Below are positions 1 through 6,963 of a stretch of 11,341 bases of DNA, one piece after another (within the stretch, counting starts at the first letter, position 1; the number at the start of each line of letters is the position of its first letter). Location of the stretch: the NCBI GenBank assembly GCA_900766055.1, contig CAAFTZ010000137.1:1-11341 (forward strand). Reading direction: 5' to 3'. The position numbers were made by a program, and so were the translations under genes. Below the pieces are notes generated by a model. The model had not been told where the DNA came from. It was given only the letters and a program-made list of their open reading frames with translations, and ran no database searches. Source of the DNA: an uncultured Parasutterella sp. Lineage in GTDB: Bacteria; Pseudomonadota; Gammaproteobacteria; Burkholderiales; Burkholderiaceae_F.

Positions 1-464
1 ACGACTGGAGAGTAAAGGAGATTGCCAAAGTTTCCGGATTGTTCTCCGCAAAACCGAATGAAATTGCAAAGGCTGCGGAAAACTTTATCGAAGAAGGAAA
101 GGCGAAGGATCAAAAAACAGCCCAGAGAACGGATCGATACCTTCAGTTTGTCGCAGCCGGTCTCAAGCCGGAAAACGGAGTTATCACGGTTTTCGAAGAA
201 GATTTAACGCCGTTTGAACTAAAGCGCTTTGCCGGTATGCTGAAAGAAAAATTCCCGAACGATGCCGTCGGTGTTTTTAGTTCGATTGACGGCGGATTTA
301 ACTACGTTATCGCATCTTCCGATCCTGAACTTCCGAAAATCAGCAAGTCTCTGAACGGACAGCTTAACGGTCGGGGCGGCGGACGCGATGGTATGGTCCA
401 AGGAACTTATCGAGCTGATAAATCCGCCGTTGAAGAAGCCTTCAGAGAAACATTCTCGAAGTGA
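1..464 (+). CDS. DHHA1-domain protein, probable AlaX-type alanyl-tRNA editing protein (5' partial)
   Basis: The reading frame is open from the left edge (first full codon at 3) to a TAA at 462-464, so this is the C-terminal 153 residues of a longer protein whose start lies outside. The last part has the DHHA1 signature: the stretch NYVIASSD, then a glycine-rich GRGGGRDGMVQG (about residues 124-135 of the visible part), as in alanyl-tRNA synthetase C-terminal domains and long AlaX proteins. Before it lies a charged, probably helical linker (about residues 15-50). In AlaX proteins an N-terminal zinc-dependent editing domain hydrolyses Ser- or Gly-tRNA(Ala); that domain is not visible, so the editing role is inferred. 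A DHH phosphoesterase or a full AlaRS are less likely, since AlaRS C-termini usually differ downstream of the Gly motif. Position 39 (TTG) could be mistaken for a start, but the frame continues upstream. Confidence 0.75.
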   Translation, partial: DWRVKEIAKVSGLFSAKPNEIAKAAENFIEEGKAKDQKTAQRTDRYLQFVAAGLKPENGVITVFEEDLTPFELKRFAGMLKEKFPNDAVGVFSSIDGGFNYVIASSDPELPKISKSLNGQLNGRGGGRDGMVQGTYRADKSAVEEAFRETFSK

Positions 465-474
465 AAACTTAAGA

Positions 475-500
475 GTGAACATGTTCACAGTGTTCACACA
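475..500. promoter_or_regulatory. Operator-like palindrome upstream of fetB
   Basis: GTGAACATGTTCAC at 475-488 is a perfect 14-bp palindrome. It is followed at once by a further half-site, GTGTTCAC (490-497), giving three GTTCAC-type half-sites in 24 bp. It starts 11 bp after the stop codon of the upstream gene and 124 bp before fetB. The symmetry and spacing suit a dimeric helix-turn-helix regulator; which one is unknown. Confidence 0.4.
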
Positions 501-519
501 TGCCGACTTTGAGTTGAAA

Positions 520-539
520 GACCCGCCATAGAGCGGGTC
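520..539. other. GC-rich hairpin between the alanyl-tRNA editing gene and fetB
   Basis: GACCCGC (520-526) pairs perfectly with GCGGGTC (533-539) around a 6-nt loop. There is no T-run on either side, so it is not a convincing intrinsic terminator. It may protect the 3' end of the upstream mRNA or structure the fetB leader. No clear sigma70 promoter was found between it and fetB. Confidence 0.45.
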
Positions 540-611
540 GATTCGTAGAATGGGTTATTCGGATTGAAGCCACATAAAGCACGAGAGAATTAGAGGCTTA
601 AGGAGGAAAAG

Positions 612-1427
612 ATGGCAATTAGCGGATCAAACGACATATCACTCTTACAAATGGGCATCGGTTTACTTCCTGTCGGGATAGCTCTGTTTTTATCTTGGAA
701 ATACAAGCTAGACCTGTCAAAGTCGTTAATTATCGGTGTCGTGAGAGGGACCGTTCAATTGGTTGCCGTCGGGTACATCCTCCTGTGGGCTTTCCGACAG
801 TCGGATCCTTGGATACTGGCTGCGCTAATTCTATTCATGATGGGTGCAGCATCACAAGCAGCTTTAAAACGGCTTGGCGGACTTCAGAATGAAAAAAGCC
901 GCCGGAAGTATCGTTTCATCCTGTTTGCCGCGATCTTTTTGGGTGCCGGTTTGACGGTCTCTTATCTCGAATTTGTTGTAATTCGTCCTACTCCGCTTTG
1001 GGAAGGCCGGTATTTAGTTCCGTTGGCCGGAATGATTGTGACCAATGCGATGAACTCTGCTGCCTTAGGTGTTGAACGTTTCAGAAGTGAACTTGATTTA
1101 CGCGCGGGTGAGATTGAGACGCTGCTGGCTTTGGGTGCAACGCAGCAGCAAGCGGTGCTTAAAACTGTTCAGCTTTCGGCTTCGGCAGCCATGCTGCCGG
1201 CGATTAATATGCTGATGGTTTTAGGTATTGTGGCGCTTCCGGGCATGATGAGCGGTCAGATTTTGGCAGGTGAATCTCCTTTAATCGCGGTTCGATATCA
1301 ATTACTGATCTGCTTCTCCATCGCCGCAACAGCCGCTATCGTGACTTGGGTCAGTATCCAAATGACACAGAAACTTTATTTCACGAAGGACGATCAATTT
1401 ATCCGGGCACACGATTCCGGAGACTAA
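612..1427 (+). CDS. fetB: FetB-family iron export ABC permease
   Basis: A 271-residue integral membrane protein of the UPF0014/FetB (YbbM) family. In Escherichia coli FetB (259 aa) partners the ATPase FetA to export iron and lower oxidative damage. Family marks are present: AGMIVTNAMNSAALG at about residues 139-153, the EAA-like LALGAT at 172-177, and LPGMMSGQILAG at 209-220, plus about seven hydrophobic segments. ATG at 612 is preceded by AGGAGG (601-606) with a 5-nt spacer, so the start is firm. No fetA-like ATPase lies next to it: the upstream gene is the DHHA1 protein and downstream is a convergent minus-strand gene. The ATPase must be elsewhere, or the protein pairs with another subunit. 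An operator-like palindrome 124 bp upstream suggests its own regulation. Confidence 0.88.
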   Translation: MAISGSNDISLLQMGIGLLPVGIALFLSWKYKLDLSKSLIIGVVRGTVQLVAVGYILLWAFRQSDPWILAALILFMMGAASQAALKRLGGLQNEKSRRKYRFILFAAIFLGAGLTVSYLEFVVIRPTPLWEGRYLVPLAGMIVTNAMNSAALGVERFRSELDLRAGEIETLLALGATQQQAVLKTVQLSASAAMLPAINMLMVLGIVALPGMMSGQILAGESPLIAVRYQLLICFSIAATAAIVTWVSIQMTQKLYFTKDDQFIRAHDSGD

Positions 1428-1448
1428 TCAGCAAGGCTACAAAATACG

Positions 1449-1485
1449 AATACCCGAGAATCTGATTTCGGGTATTTGTTTTTTT
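1449..1485 (+). terminator. Terminator of fetB, possibly bidirectional
   Basis: AATACCCGA (1449-1457) pairs with TCGGGTATT (1468-1476), a perfect 9-bp stem followed by TGTTTTTTT. It lies between two convergent genes. On the minus strand the stem is followed by CGTATTTT, a weaker U-tract, so it may also end the 1501-2178 transcript. Confidence 0.88.
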
Positions 1486-1500
1486 GCTGTTGTACACAGG

Positions 1501-2178
1501 TTATTTTTGAATCAATTGGCGTATGCGTTTATTGATTTCATCGCAAAGGCATTTGTAGTTGTTAGCCGCTTGTTCTATGGAGGCAAAGGCTGTGCGTTTG
1601 CATTTTTTAGCGAGATCTTTTTCCCAGAGAAGCTGTTCTTCCAGCACTTTCTTTGGCTGCGGGCTTAAGTTTTGTGCAGCTTGAACCGTGCCGAACAAAA
1701 TTTGTTCCAGTCTTTGATACTCTTCTTGGCGACAGAGGATTTCATGGCTTTCAATCTTCCCTGCGCGTCTCAAACAGACTCGGAAATTGGAGTTGGTTTC
1801 GAGTTCTTGCCCTTCCAGCATATCCAAGCGATCACGAGCCGCCTGCAAGTAGCAAGCTAAACTTAAATGCTGCTGATCATTTTGCTTACGAAGGGAATAA
1901 TCACAATGGCTCTGACGCCAGCTTTCCCACTGTGATTGATAGCGCAGAGCTTTTTGCTTTTCTCCTTCTGTCAGCAGCGTCATGTTTCTATCGAGAGCCT
2001 TGGCGATAGATATATTGAGACGCTCGAGCAGGCGTTCCTGACAAGCAATTAATTGACGATCTGTAGATGATGATTTGCGGCATGCAATATATTGTTTGTC
2101 TTCTTCAAAGTCCGATGCTGACACCGCGGAAGAAAAAGCCAAGACGATGACGGCGAGAAATAGGCTGAGGACTTTCAT
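1501..2178 (-). CDS. Secreted protein with two DUF1311/LprI-like cysteine-rich units
   Basis: A 225-residue protein with a clear signal peptide (MKVLSLFLAV start, Ala/Ser-rich cleavage region near residues 19-22), so periplasmic or secreted. The mature part holds two similar units. Unit 1 has C33, C46, W84/W87, C92 and C109; unit 2 has C135, C149, W185, C193 and C210/C212. Cysteine spacings are 13-46-17 and 14-44-17, which indicates an internal duplication. The CxxxxxxxxxxxxC...W..WR..HC pattern is that of DUF1311 / lysozyme-inhibitor LprI N-terminal domains, usually a single unit of about 100 residues. I chose the ATG at 2176-2178 because it begins the signal peptide and has GGA seven bases upstream; in-frame starts at 2202 and 2277 would place a non-signal extension before it. 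Function is unproven; lysozyme inhibition is only a family suggestion. Confidence 0.7.
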   Translation of the reverse strand: MKVLSLFLAVIVLAFSSAVSASDFEEDKQYIACRKSSSTDRQLIACQERLLERLNISIAKALDRNMTLLTEGEKQKALRYQSQWESWRQSHCDYSLRKQNDQQHLSLACYLQAARDRLDMLEGQELETNSNFRVCLRRAGKIESHEILCRQEEYQRLEQILFGTVQAAQNLSPQPKKVLEEQLLWEKDLAKKCKRTAFASIEQAANNYKCLCDEINKRIRQLIQK

Positions 2179-2266
2179 AAAAAATTCCGTTGCGTGCACC
2201 ATAATTCCATTCAATTGTAGAGATAAATGTTGTGAATCTCCTCGGTGTTGGTAATAATTTTTCTCA

Positions 2267-2302
2267 GGAAAAAACAAACCGCCTCGAGATTCCCGTAGGC
2301 GG
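2267..2302 (-). terminator. Terminator of the ABC importer operon
   Basis: On the minus strand CCGCCT (2302-2297) pairs with AGGCGG (2284-2279) around a 12-nt loop and is followed by TTTGTTTTTT. It begins 28 bp after the stop codon of the ATPase gene and ends the three-gene operon before the downstream secreted-protein gene. Confidence 0.85.
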
Positions 2303-2329
2303 CTTGAGTTATTGTGGCTCTAGTCCTGT

Positions 2330-3421
2330 CTATTCACCGTTTAGGAGAACGCCGGCGTTCGGAACAAACGAGGCGTCCAATGTCGATCCCTCGGGAAGTA
2401 ATGTAGTTCCGGGGAGGAAAGGAACGGACATGGAATAGGGCTTCGGATTGAAACCGTTGACGACTTCAAATTGATAATCAACGCGGTCGCCTTCGAAAAG
2501 ACGGTTGATCAGTTTGACAGCCAGACAGTTATCGGAAGCGCCGATATTCAGATTTTCCGGACGTACGATGAGAAGCGCTTTTCCTCCGAGCTTGGGCGGA
2601 TTCAAGACACCCATACGGGCTTTGACCTTTCGTCCCGCAATATCAACGATGCCGTATTTGTCCTCAACGGAAACGAGTGTGCCGTAGAGCAGATTGGCCT
2701 GACCGATAAAGTCGGCAACGAACGGAGTTGCCGGGTCATCGTACAGATGCATCGGGGTTCCGATCTGCTCAATCTTGCCCTTGTTCATCACCATGATGCG
2801 GTCAGACATTGTCAAAGCTTCCTTCTGATCATGGGTTACATAGAGGCAGGTGAGCTTCAGTTCCTGCTGAATTCTGCGGATTTCGGTTCTCATGTGGAGA
2901 CGCAGTTTGGCGTCAAGGTTTGAGAGCGGTTCGTCCATCAAAATTAACTGAGGTCTCAGAACTAATACACGGGCCAAAGCCACACGCTGCTGTTCGCCGC
3001 CGGAGAGCTGGTTCGGATAGCGATGTTCGGCTTTTTCCAAACCGACCATAGCAAGGGCCTCTTTGACCTTCTTGGCGATCACATCATTCGATTCTTTTCG
3101 GATACGTAAGCCATAGGCCACGTTGTCGAAAATCTTCATGTGCGGGAACAAAGCGTAGTTTTGGAACACAAAGCCCATGCCGCGTTCGTTTGCAGGAATC
3201 TTTGTGACGTCTTTATCTCCGAGAAGAATTTGGCCGTCAGTCGGCGTTTCAAAGCCGGCAATCATTCTCAGAGTCGTGGTCTTGCCGCAGCCGGACGGCC
3301 CTAGGAAGGTGAGAAACTCACCGGGCTGGACTTCAAGGTTAACGTTTTGAACAGCGTAGAATTTTTCGTTGTCTTTAACGTAGCTGCGAGAAATGTTTTT
3401 AAGCGTAAGAGATACGGACAT
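2330..3421 (-). CDS. ABC importer ATPase with TOBE domain
   Basis: A 363-residue nucleotide-binding subunit of the PotA/FbpC/PhnT type. Walker A GPSGCGKTT is at 41-49, the Q-loop Gln at 87, the signature LSGGEQQR at 139-146, Walker B LILMDEP at 159-165, the D-loop at 167-170 and the switch His at 197. Residues about 235-363 form a C-terminal TOBE-like regulatory region, normal in length. It would hydrolyse ATP to drive the fused permease encoded just upstream. Its ATG abuts the permease stop codon with no gap, and GGAGGA inside the end of the permease gene serves as ribosome-binding site, so the two are translationally linked. The family includes transporters for ferric iron, polyamines, 2-aminoethylphosphonate and thiamine, so the sequence does not settle the substrate. 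Confidence 0.93.
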   Translation of the reverse strand: MSVSLTLKNISRSYVKDNEKFYAVQNVNLEVQPGEFLTFLGPSGCGKTTTLRMIAGFETPTDGQILLGDKDVTKIPANERGMGFVFQNYALFPHMKIFDNVAYGLRIRKESNDVIAKKVKEALAMVGLEKAEHRYPNQLSGGEQQRVALARVLVLRPQLILMDEPLSNLDAKLRLHMRTEIRRIQQELKLTCLYVTHDQKEALTMSDRIMVMNKGKIEQIGTPMHLYDDPATPFVADFIGQANLLYGTLVSVEDKYGIVDIAGRKVKARMGVLNPPKLGGKALLIVRPENLNIGASDNCLAVKLINRLFEGDRVDYQFEVVNGFNPKPYSMSVPFLPGTTLLPEGSTLDASFVPNAGVLLNGE

Positions 3422-5092
3422 TTAGCGGAGTCCTCCGGAAGCATCGCCTACCGGACAAAGAACTTTTGCCATTAAGGCCATAAAGGCAGAGGCGGCGAAG
3501 ACAATCAAAATTAAGACGATAGAGAATGCGCAGGCCTGAGCAAACTGCAGCTCAGTCATACATTCCAAAATACGTGTTGTAATCAAGGTCCAGTTTACGG
3601 AGACCAAGAAGATCGTGGCACTAATAGCTGTCATCGAGTGGATGAACAAATAGCGCATACCGGTTAATACCGCGGGAAGAACCAGCGGCACTGTGATCTT
3701 CCTGAACGTGTAGGCTGAGGAAGCGCCCAAGCTTGTTGAAGCTTCTTCGATAGACGGGTCGATCTGCGTCAGGGCTGCGATTACGTTACGGATACCCGCA
3801 GAAGAGTAACGGAAGACGTAAGCAGCGATAAGAATGTAGACCGTGCCGGTCAGAACCAGGGGCTGGTCGTTAAAGGCAATGATGTAGGCGATACCGACCA
3901 CAGTACCCGGCAATGTATAGTTCAAGAGGGAGACGGTTTCCAAAGTCTTGTGACCGCGAATCTTGAGCCATTTGCAAACGTAACCGATCAGAACTGCGAG
4001 CAAACCGCCGAGCGGCGTACCGATACATGCAATCAGCAATGTGTCCTTAATGGCCTTCATGCCGAAAGTGAAGACGTAGTGGTAGTTTTCAAACGTCAGC
4101 GAATTATCGACGCCCCAAACTTTTACCACTGAGCCCACCAAAATGATGGCGTAAAGATAAAGGACAAAAGCCGTAATGAAAGCAACGGTGCCGATGACGA
4201 TTGAGGAAATCAAAACGCCGGGGCCCTTAATAGAACTTCTGCCACCTGCTTTACCGCTGACGGTAACGAAGCTCTTACGGCTAACCCAGAAATTCTGCAG
4301 AGCATATACGGCCAAGGCCGGAATCAAGAGCAGGAAGGACAAAGCAGCGCCGCCCTTGAAGTCATACATACCCGTAATCTGCAGATAGGCTTGTGTCGGC
4401 AGCACAGGGAAGGAGTGCCCGCCCAGAACCAGCGGTGTAGCAAAGTCCGCGAGAGAGCAGGAGAACACGAGCAGGAAGGCATTGGCTAAACCCGGAACCG
4501 ACAGGGGGAAGGTGACGGATTTGAAAACGTTGAAAGGAGAGGCACCTAAAGAATAGGCAGCATCTTCTAAGTTCGGGTCGATCCTCATGAGAATCGTCGA
4601 CAACGTCATAAAGGCAATGGGGAAGTATGTCAGCGTTTCTGAAATAAACGTTCCCCAGAAGCCGAAGAAATTGAAGTTTTCCAGACCTAAGGCCGTCAGG
4701 ATGATACCGTTCGGGCCCAAGCAGAGCGTCAGCGCAATACTTGATGTGAATGGAGGTGAAATCAGCGGCAGCAGTGTTACCGCGCTGATAAAGAAAGTAA
4801 GCCACTTCGGTAGCGACAAACGCGTAACTGCGAAGGCAAAAATAAATCCGATGATCGTGCCGGCAAAACCGACGGCGCACGCCAGAATAATACTGTTGAC
4901 AATGGCTCGGCGGTCATACCAATTGGCGAGGAACGGCAAGAGGTTTTCAAATGTCAGGTGACCGTCGACAATGAAAGTCATTGCCAGGAGGCGAACGATC
5001 GGGTACAGGACGAATACGCCCATGGCGAGCCAAAGGACGCAGACGGTGAGCAAGGTCACCGGGTCCCTCTGCTGCTTAGTTCCGCTCGTCAT
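3422..5092 (-). CDS. ABC importer permease, fused double-domain (FbpB/AfuB type)
   Basis: A 556-residue polytopic protein with two BPD_transp_1 halves in one chain, about 12 membrane segments. Each half carries an EAA loop that docks the ATPase: EDAAYSLGASP at about 176-186 and EEASTSLGASS at about 449-459, both followed by a PL..P segment. Such fused permeases work with a single pair of ATPases and belong to the AfuB/FbpB/PhnU group. ATG at 5090-5092 has AGGAG seven bases upstream on the minus strand. It is the middle gene of the operon: 82 bp after the binding-protein gene, with a hairpin between them, and directly abutting the ATPase gene. No frameshift or missing motif seen. Confidence 0.92.
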   Translation of the reverse strand: MTSGTKQQRDPVTLLTVCVLWLAMGVFVLYPIVRLLAMTFIVDGHLTFENLLPFLANWYDRRAIVNSIILACAVGFAGTIIGFIFAFAVTRLSLPKWLTFFISAVTLLPLISPPFTSSIALTLCLGPNGIILTALGLENFNFFGFWGTFISETLTYFPIAFMTLSTILMRIDPNLEDAAYSLGASPFNVFKSVTFPLSVPGLANAFLLVFSCSLADFATPLVLGGHSFPVLPTQAYLQITGMYDFKGGAALSFLLLIPALAVYALQNFWVSRKSFVTVSGKAGGRSSIKGPGVLISSIVIGTVAFITAFVLYLYAIILVGSVVKVWGVDNSLTFENYHYVFTFGMKAIKDTLLIACIGTPLGGLLAVLIGYVCKWLKIRGHKTLETVSLLNYTLPGTVVGIAYIIAFNDQPLVLTGTVYILIAAYVFRYSSAGIRNVIAALTQIDPSIEEASTSLGASSAYTFRKITVPLVLPAVLTGMRYLFIHSMTAISATIFLVSVNWTLITTRILECMTELQFAQACAFSIVLILIVFAASAFMALMAKVLCPVGDASGGLR

Positions 5093-5113
5093 TTAAGTAC
5101 TCCTAATGAAACG

Positions 5114-5141
5114 GGGGTTCGACTTGGTCAAGCAGAACCCC
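5114..5141 (-). other. Intercistronic hairpin between binding-protein and permease genes
   Basis: GGGGTTC and GAACCCC (5114-5120 and 5135-5141) form a perfect 7-bp stem with a 14-nt loop in the 82-bp gap. There is no U-run after it on the transcript strand. Such hairpins often stabilise the binding-protein part of the mRNA so that this subunit is made in excess; that role is inferred. Confidence 0.55.
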
Positions 5142-5174
5142 ACAACTTTTAAATCACGTTAAAACGGTGAAAAA

Positions 5175-6164
5175 TTACTTAATGACTTCGTTAATCCAAC
5201 GGTTTGTATATTCTTTGCGTTTTTCGCCCTTCCAAGCCACGTCAACGTCTTTCATGTTGATCTTGGAGAGGTCAAGAAGCGGATTGCTGGTCTTGACGTC
5301 GGAACGAGTCGGTACGTAGTTGATCTTGTTTGCGACGATGAAGTCGGCAAATTTCTTGCTGGTTGCCCAGTCGACAAACTTCTTAGCGGCGTCCATGTTC
5401 TTAGCGCCTTTGACGATACCGGTGGCTTCAATACCGTAGGAAACGCCGTCCTTCGGATATGTGATCACGACAGGGTAGCCCTGCTGCTGGATATCGAGTG
5501 CGTCAACGATGTAGAAGATGCCGGAGCCGCACTGACCGGTAGCGATAGGCATTGCACCGCCTGCACCGCTCTTGGTGTACATCTGGATGTTGCCGTTTAA
5601 TTTCTTCTGATAAGCAAAGGCCGGATCCTCACCCATGACTTTCACGAGGGAGTAGATACGTTCTGTGGCTGTACCGGAAGTACGAGCGTCGGCCATCTGG
5701 AGGTTGTTTTTGTAGCGCGGATCAAGAAGGTCATTCCAGGATTCCGGAGCGTGCATCTTATTCTTTTCCAGGAACTTGGTGTTTGTTAAGAAGCACAGAG
5801 GAATGATACCGATGCCGGTCCAATGGTTCTGAGGATCACGCAGGTTTGCCGGAATTGCGTCGGAATCTTTCGGGCGATACTGCTCGAAGATGCCTTCTTT
5901 GACGCCGGCAGCGTATGTATCGGCAGGTCCGCCGAGCATAACGTCAACCTGAGGATTCTTTTTTTCTGCATTCAGACGGGCCAGAGCTTCGCCTGAAGAG
6001 AAACGCATGAAGTTTACTTTGATGCCTGTATCTTTTGTGAATTCTGCGAAAACCTTAGAAGCATATTTCTCAGGCATGATGGAATATGCGTTCAGTTGTT
6101 CGGCAGCATTAACAGATCCTGCCAACAGCGTAAATGCCATTGCGGCAACGGTAAGTAATTTCAT
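5175..6164 (-). CDS. ABC importer periplasmic substrate-binding protein (AfuA/COG1840-like)
   Basis: A 329-residue protein with a signal peptide (charged MK, hydrophobic core, VNA-A cleavage near residue 20), so periplasmic. Family landmarks are RFSSGEALARL at 54-64, PQVDVMLGG at 71-79, ESWNDLLDP at 141-149, the ligand-site SGTATE at 163-168, and GQCGSG at 210-215. This layout is that of the AfuA/FbpA class of extracellular binding proteins. The paired tyrosines typical of ferric-binding FbpA are not seen; only Y218 lies in the comparable region (SGIFYIVDALD). Established work on AfuA shows that members annotated as iron-binding can bind sugar phosphates instead, so I leave the substrate open. 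It is the first gene of the operon; AGAGG precedes the ATG by five bases. Confidence 0.88.
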   Translation of the reverse strand: MKLLTVAAMAFTLLAGSVNAAEQLNAYSIMPEKYASKVFAEFTKDTGIKVNFMRFSSGEALARLNAEKKNPQVDVMLGGPADTYAAGVKEGIFEQYRPKDSDAIPANLRDPQNHWTGIGIIPLCFLTNTKFLEKNKMHAPESWNDLLDPRYKNNLQMADARTSGTATERIYSLVKVMGEDPAFAYQKKLNGNIQMYTKSGAGGAMPIATGQCGSGIFYIVDALDIQQQGYPVVITYPKDGVSYGIEATGIVKGAKNMDAAKKFVDWATSKKFADFIVANKINYVPTRSDVKTSNPLLDLSKINMKDVDVAWKGEKRKEYTNRWINEVIK

Positions 6165-6206
6165 AGAGACCTCTGAGTTAACCGACGAAACGTCGTAATA
6201 GTTGTA

Positions 6207-6235
6207 ATTGTAACCACGACAGCTTGATTTGTTGA
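6207..6235 (-). promoter_or_regulatory. Candidate promoter of the ABC importer operon
   Basis: On the minus strand TCAACA (6235-6230) and TACAAT (6212-6207) are separated by 17 bp, matching 4/6 and 5/6 of the sigma70 hexamers. Transcription would begin near 6200 and give a leader of about 36 nt. That leader would contain CGACG-TTT-CGTCG (6195-6183), a small hairpin just upstream of the ribosome-binding site. Confidence 0.4.
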
Positions 6236-6242
6236 ACTTTTT

Positions 6243-6316
6243 TTGCGCAAGACCGAAATAAAACCCTTATTTCTCGGGCTTCCCATGAGACAAGAATCCA
6301 ACAAACCGAGAAATAA
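6243..6316. promoter_or_regulatory. Upstream regulatory region with repeated CCGAGAAATAA-type arms
   Basis: TTATTTCTCGG (6267-6277) and CCGAGAAATAA (6306-6316) are a perfect 11-bp inverted repeat with a 28-bp spacer. A third, related arm CCGAAATAA (6253-6261) faces the middle one across 5 bp. The 8-bp palindrome TTGCGCAA lies at 6243-6250, just upstream of the candidate -35. The set sits upstream of the candidate importer promoter, so regulator binding is the simplest reading; the regulator is unknown. Confidence 0.4.
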
Positions 6317-6383
6317 ATGTTCGCAGCGGGCCCTGATGAAAATAAGTACCTTATTGAAAAAACAGAATTTTTAAGACAATCCA

Positions 6384-6410
6384 TAAAAACTTAAGGCAGC
6401 TGAAGCTGCC
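6384..6410 (-). terminator. Terminator of the 91-residue protein gene
   Basis: On the minus strand GGCAGC-TTCA-GCTGCC (6410-6395) is a perfect hairpin with a four-base loop, followed by TTAAGTTTTTAT. It begins 14 bp after the stop codon and isolates this gene from the importer operon downstream. Confidence 0.8.
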
Positions 6411-6424
6411 TTGAACATGAAAAA

Positions 6425-6700
6425 TCAGACGGGAGAATTTTCGCCTTCTAAAACGGAAGGGAAGTCGCGGAAATCAATTTTGGACTTTTGAACTTTCTCT
6501 CTGATGGGCAGAACCTTATGGATCGGCTCGTTATGCACTAAGGAAAGCAGCATGGATTGGTATTGATCTTCCGTCATTTCGCAAAAAACGGATTCCCCGT
6601 TGACCATGCTGAAACGCACTGGTTCTTTAAAAGAACGGGTGTCGGTGAAGCAGACAAGATTGAGATTGATGAGTTTTCCATCCGGAAGCACGACGATCAT
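6425..6700 (-). CDS. Hypothetical 91-residue protein
   Basis: I do not recognise this protein. It is 91 residues, soluble in appearance, with no signal peptide or membrane segment. It starts MIVVLPDGKLINLNLVCF, continues with a short beta-rich region and an MTEDQYQSML helix at about 41-50, and ends in a polar tail. The start at 6698-6700 is chosen because AAGGAG (6711-6706 on the minus strand) lies five bases upstream; a GTG at 6730 would put this ribosome-binding site inside the gene. It has its own strong terminator and is transcribed alone, divergent from the hydrolase gene. The good start signal and terminator argue that it is a real gene. No function is assigned. Confidence 0.65.
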   Translation of the reverse strand: MIVVLPDGKLINLNLVCFTDTRSFKEPVRFSMVNGESVFCEMTEDQYQSMLLSLVHNEPIHKVLPIREKVQKSKIDFRDFPSVLEGENSPV

Positions 6701-6702
6701 AG

Positions 6703-6963
6703 TTACTCCTTGGTTTTCTTTATTTTTCACAACTCGACCACTCTATTCTAGCTGTCGATGACGCCTATGAGCCGAAAGAACGCTCTGAGTTCGAAAGCTT
6801 TCTGAAGCTTGCAGCAAAAGGAGCGACACGGCTTTTATTATCATTTGGTTGTAAAAGCCGCAATGTAGATCTCAATTACCACTTTCCTTTGTGCTCTCAC
6901 GCTGAAACAGGAAGTATCGCCTCTACAATGTGGCGGACAGATAACGCTCTGATGGTGGAATGA
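6703..6963 (+). other. Open frame without start codon, ending in an ATGA overlap (possible gene remnant)
   Basis: This frame is free of stops for 86 codons, to a TGA at 6961-6963, but has no ATG or GTG until about 6928 and no TTG before about 6883. From about 6745 its translation looks protein-like (ILAVDDAYEPKERSEFESFL, then a Leu-rich and a Cys-containing part), but I recognise no family. The TGA overlaps the ATG of the following hydrolase gene (ATGA), the usual form of translational coupling. It may be the 3' remnant of a truncated gene, a gene with an unusual start such as ATT, or chance. Confidence 0.25.

Noticed and set aside
520..539. Intrinsic terminator of the DHHA1-domain gene
   Set aside because: The stem is good but there is no T-run on either strand, so it is listed only as a hairpin.
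2179..2277. Longer N-terminus for the DUF1311-like secreted protein
   Set aside because: It would bury a clear signal peptide that begins at 2178, and the ribosome-binding site fits 2178 better.
4362..4880. Minus-strand open frame of 172 codons inside the permease gene
   Set aside because: It is out of frame within a gene with full permease motifs, and its translation is rich in Arg, His and Cys with no recognisable family features.
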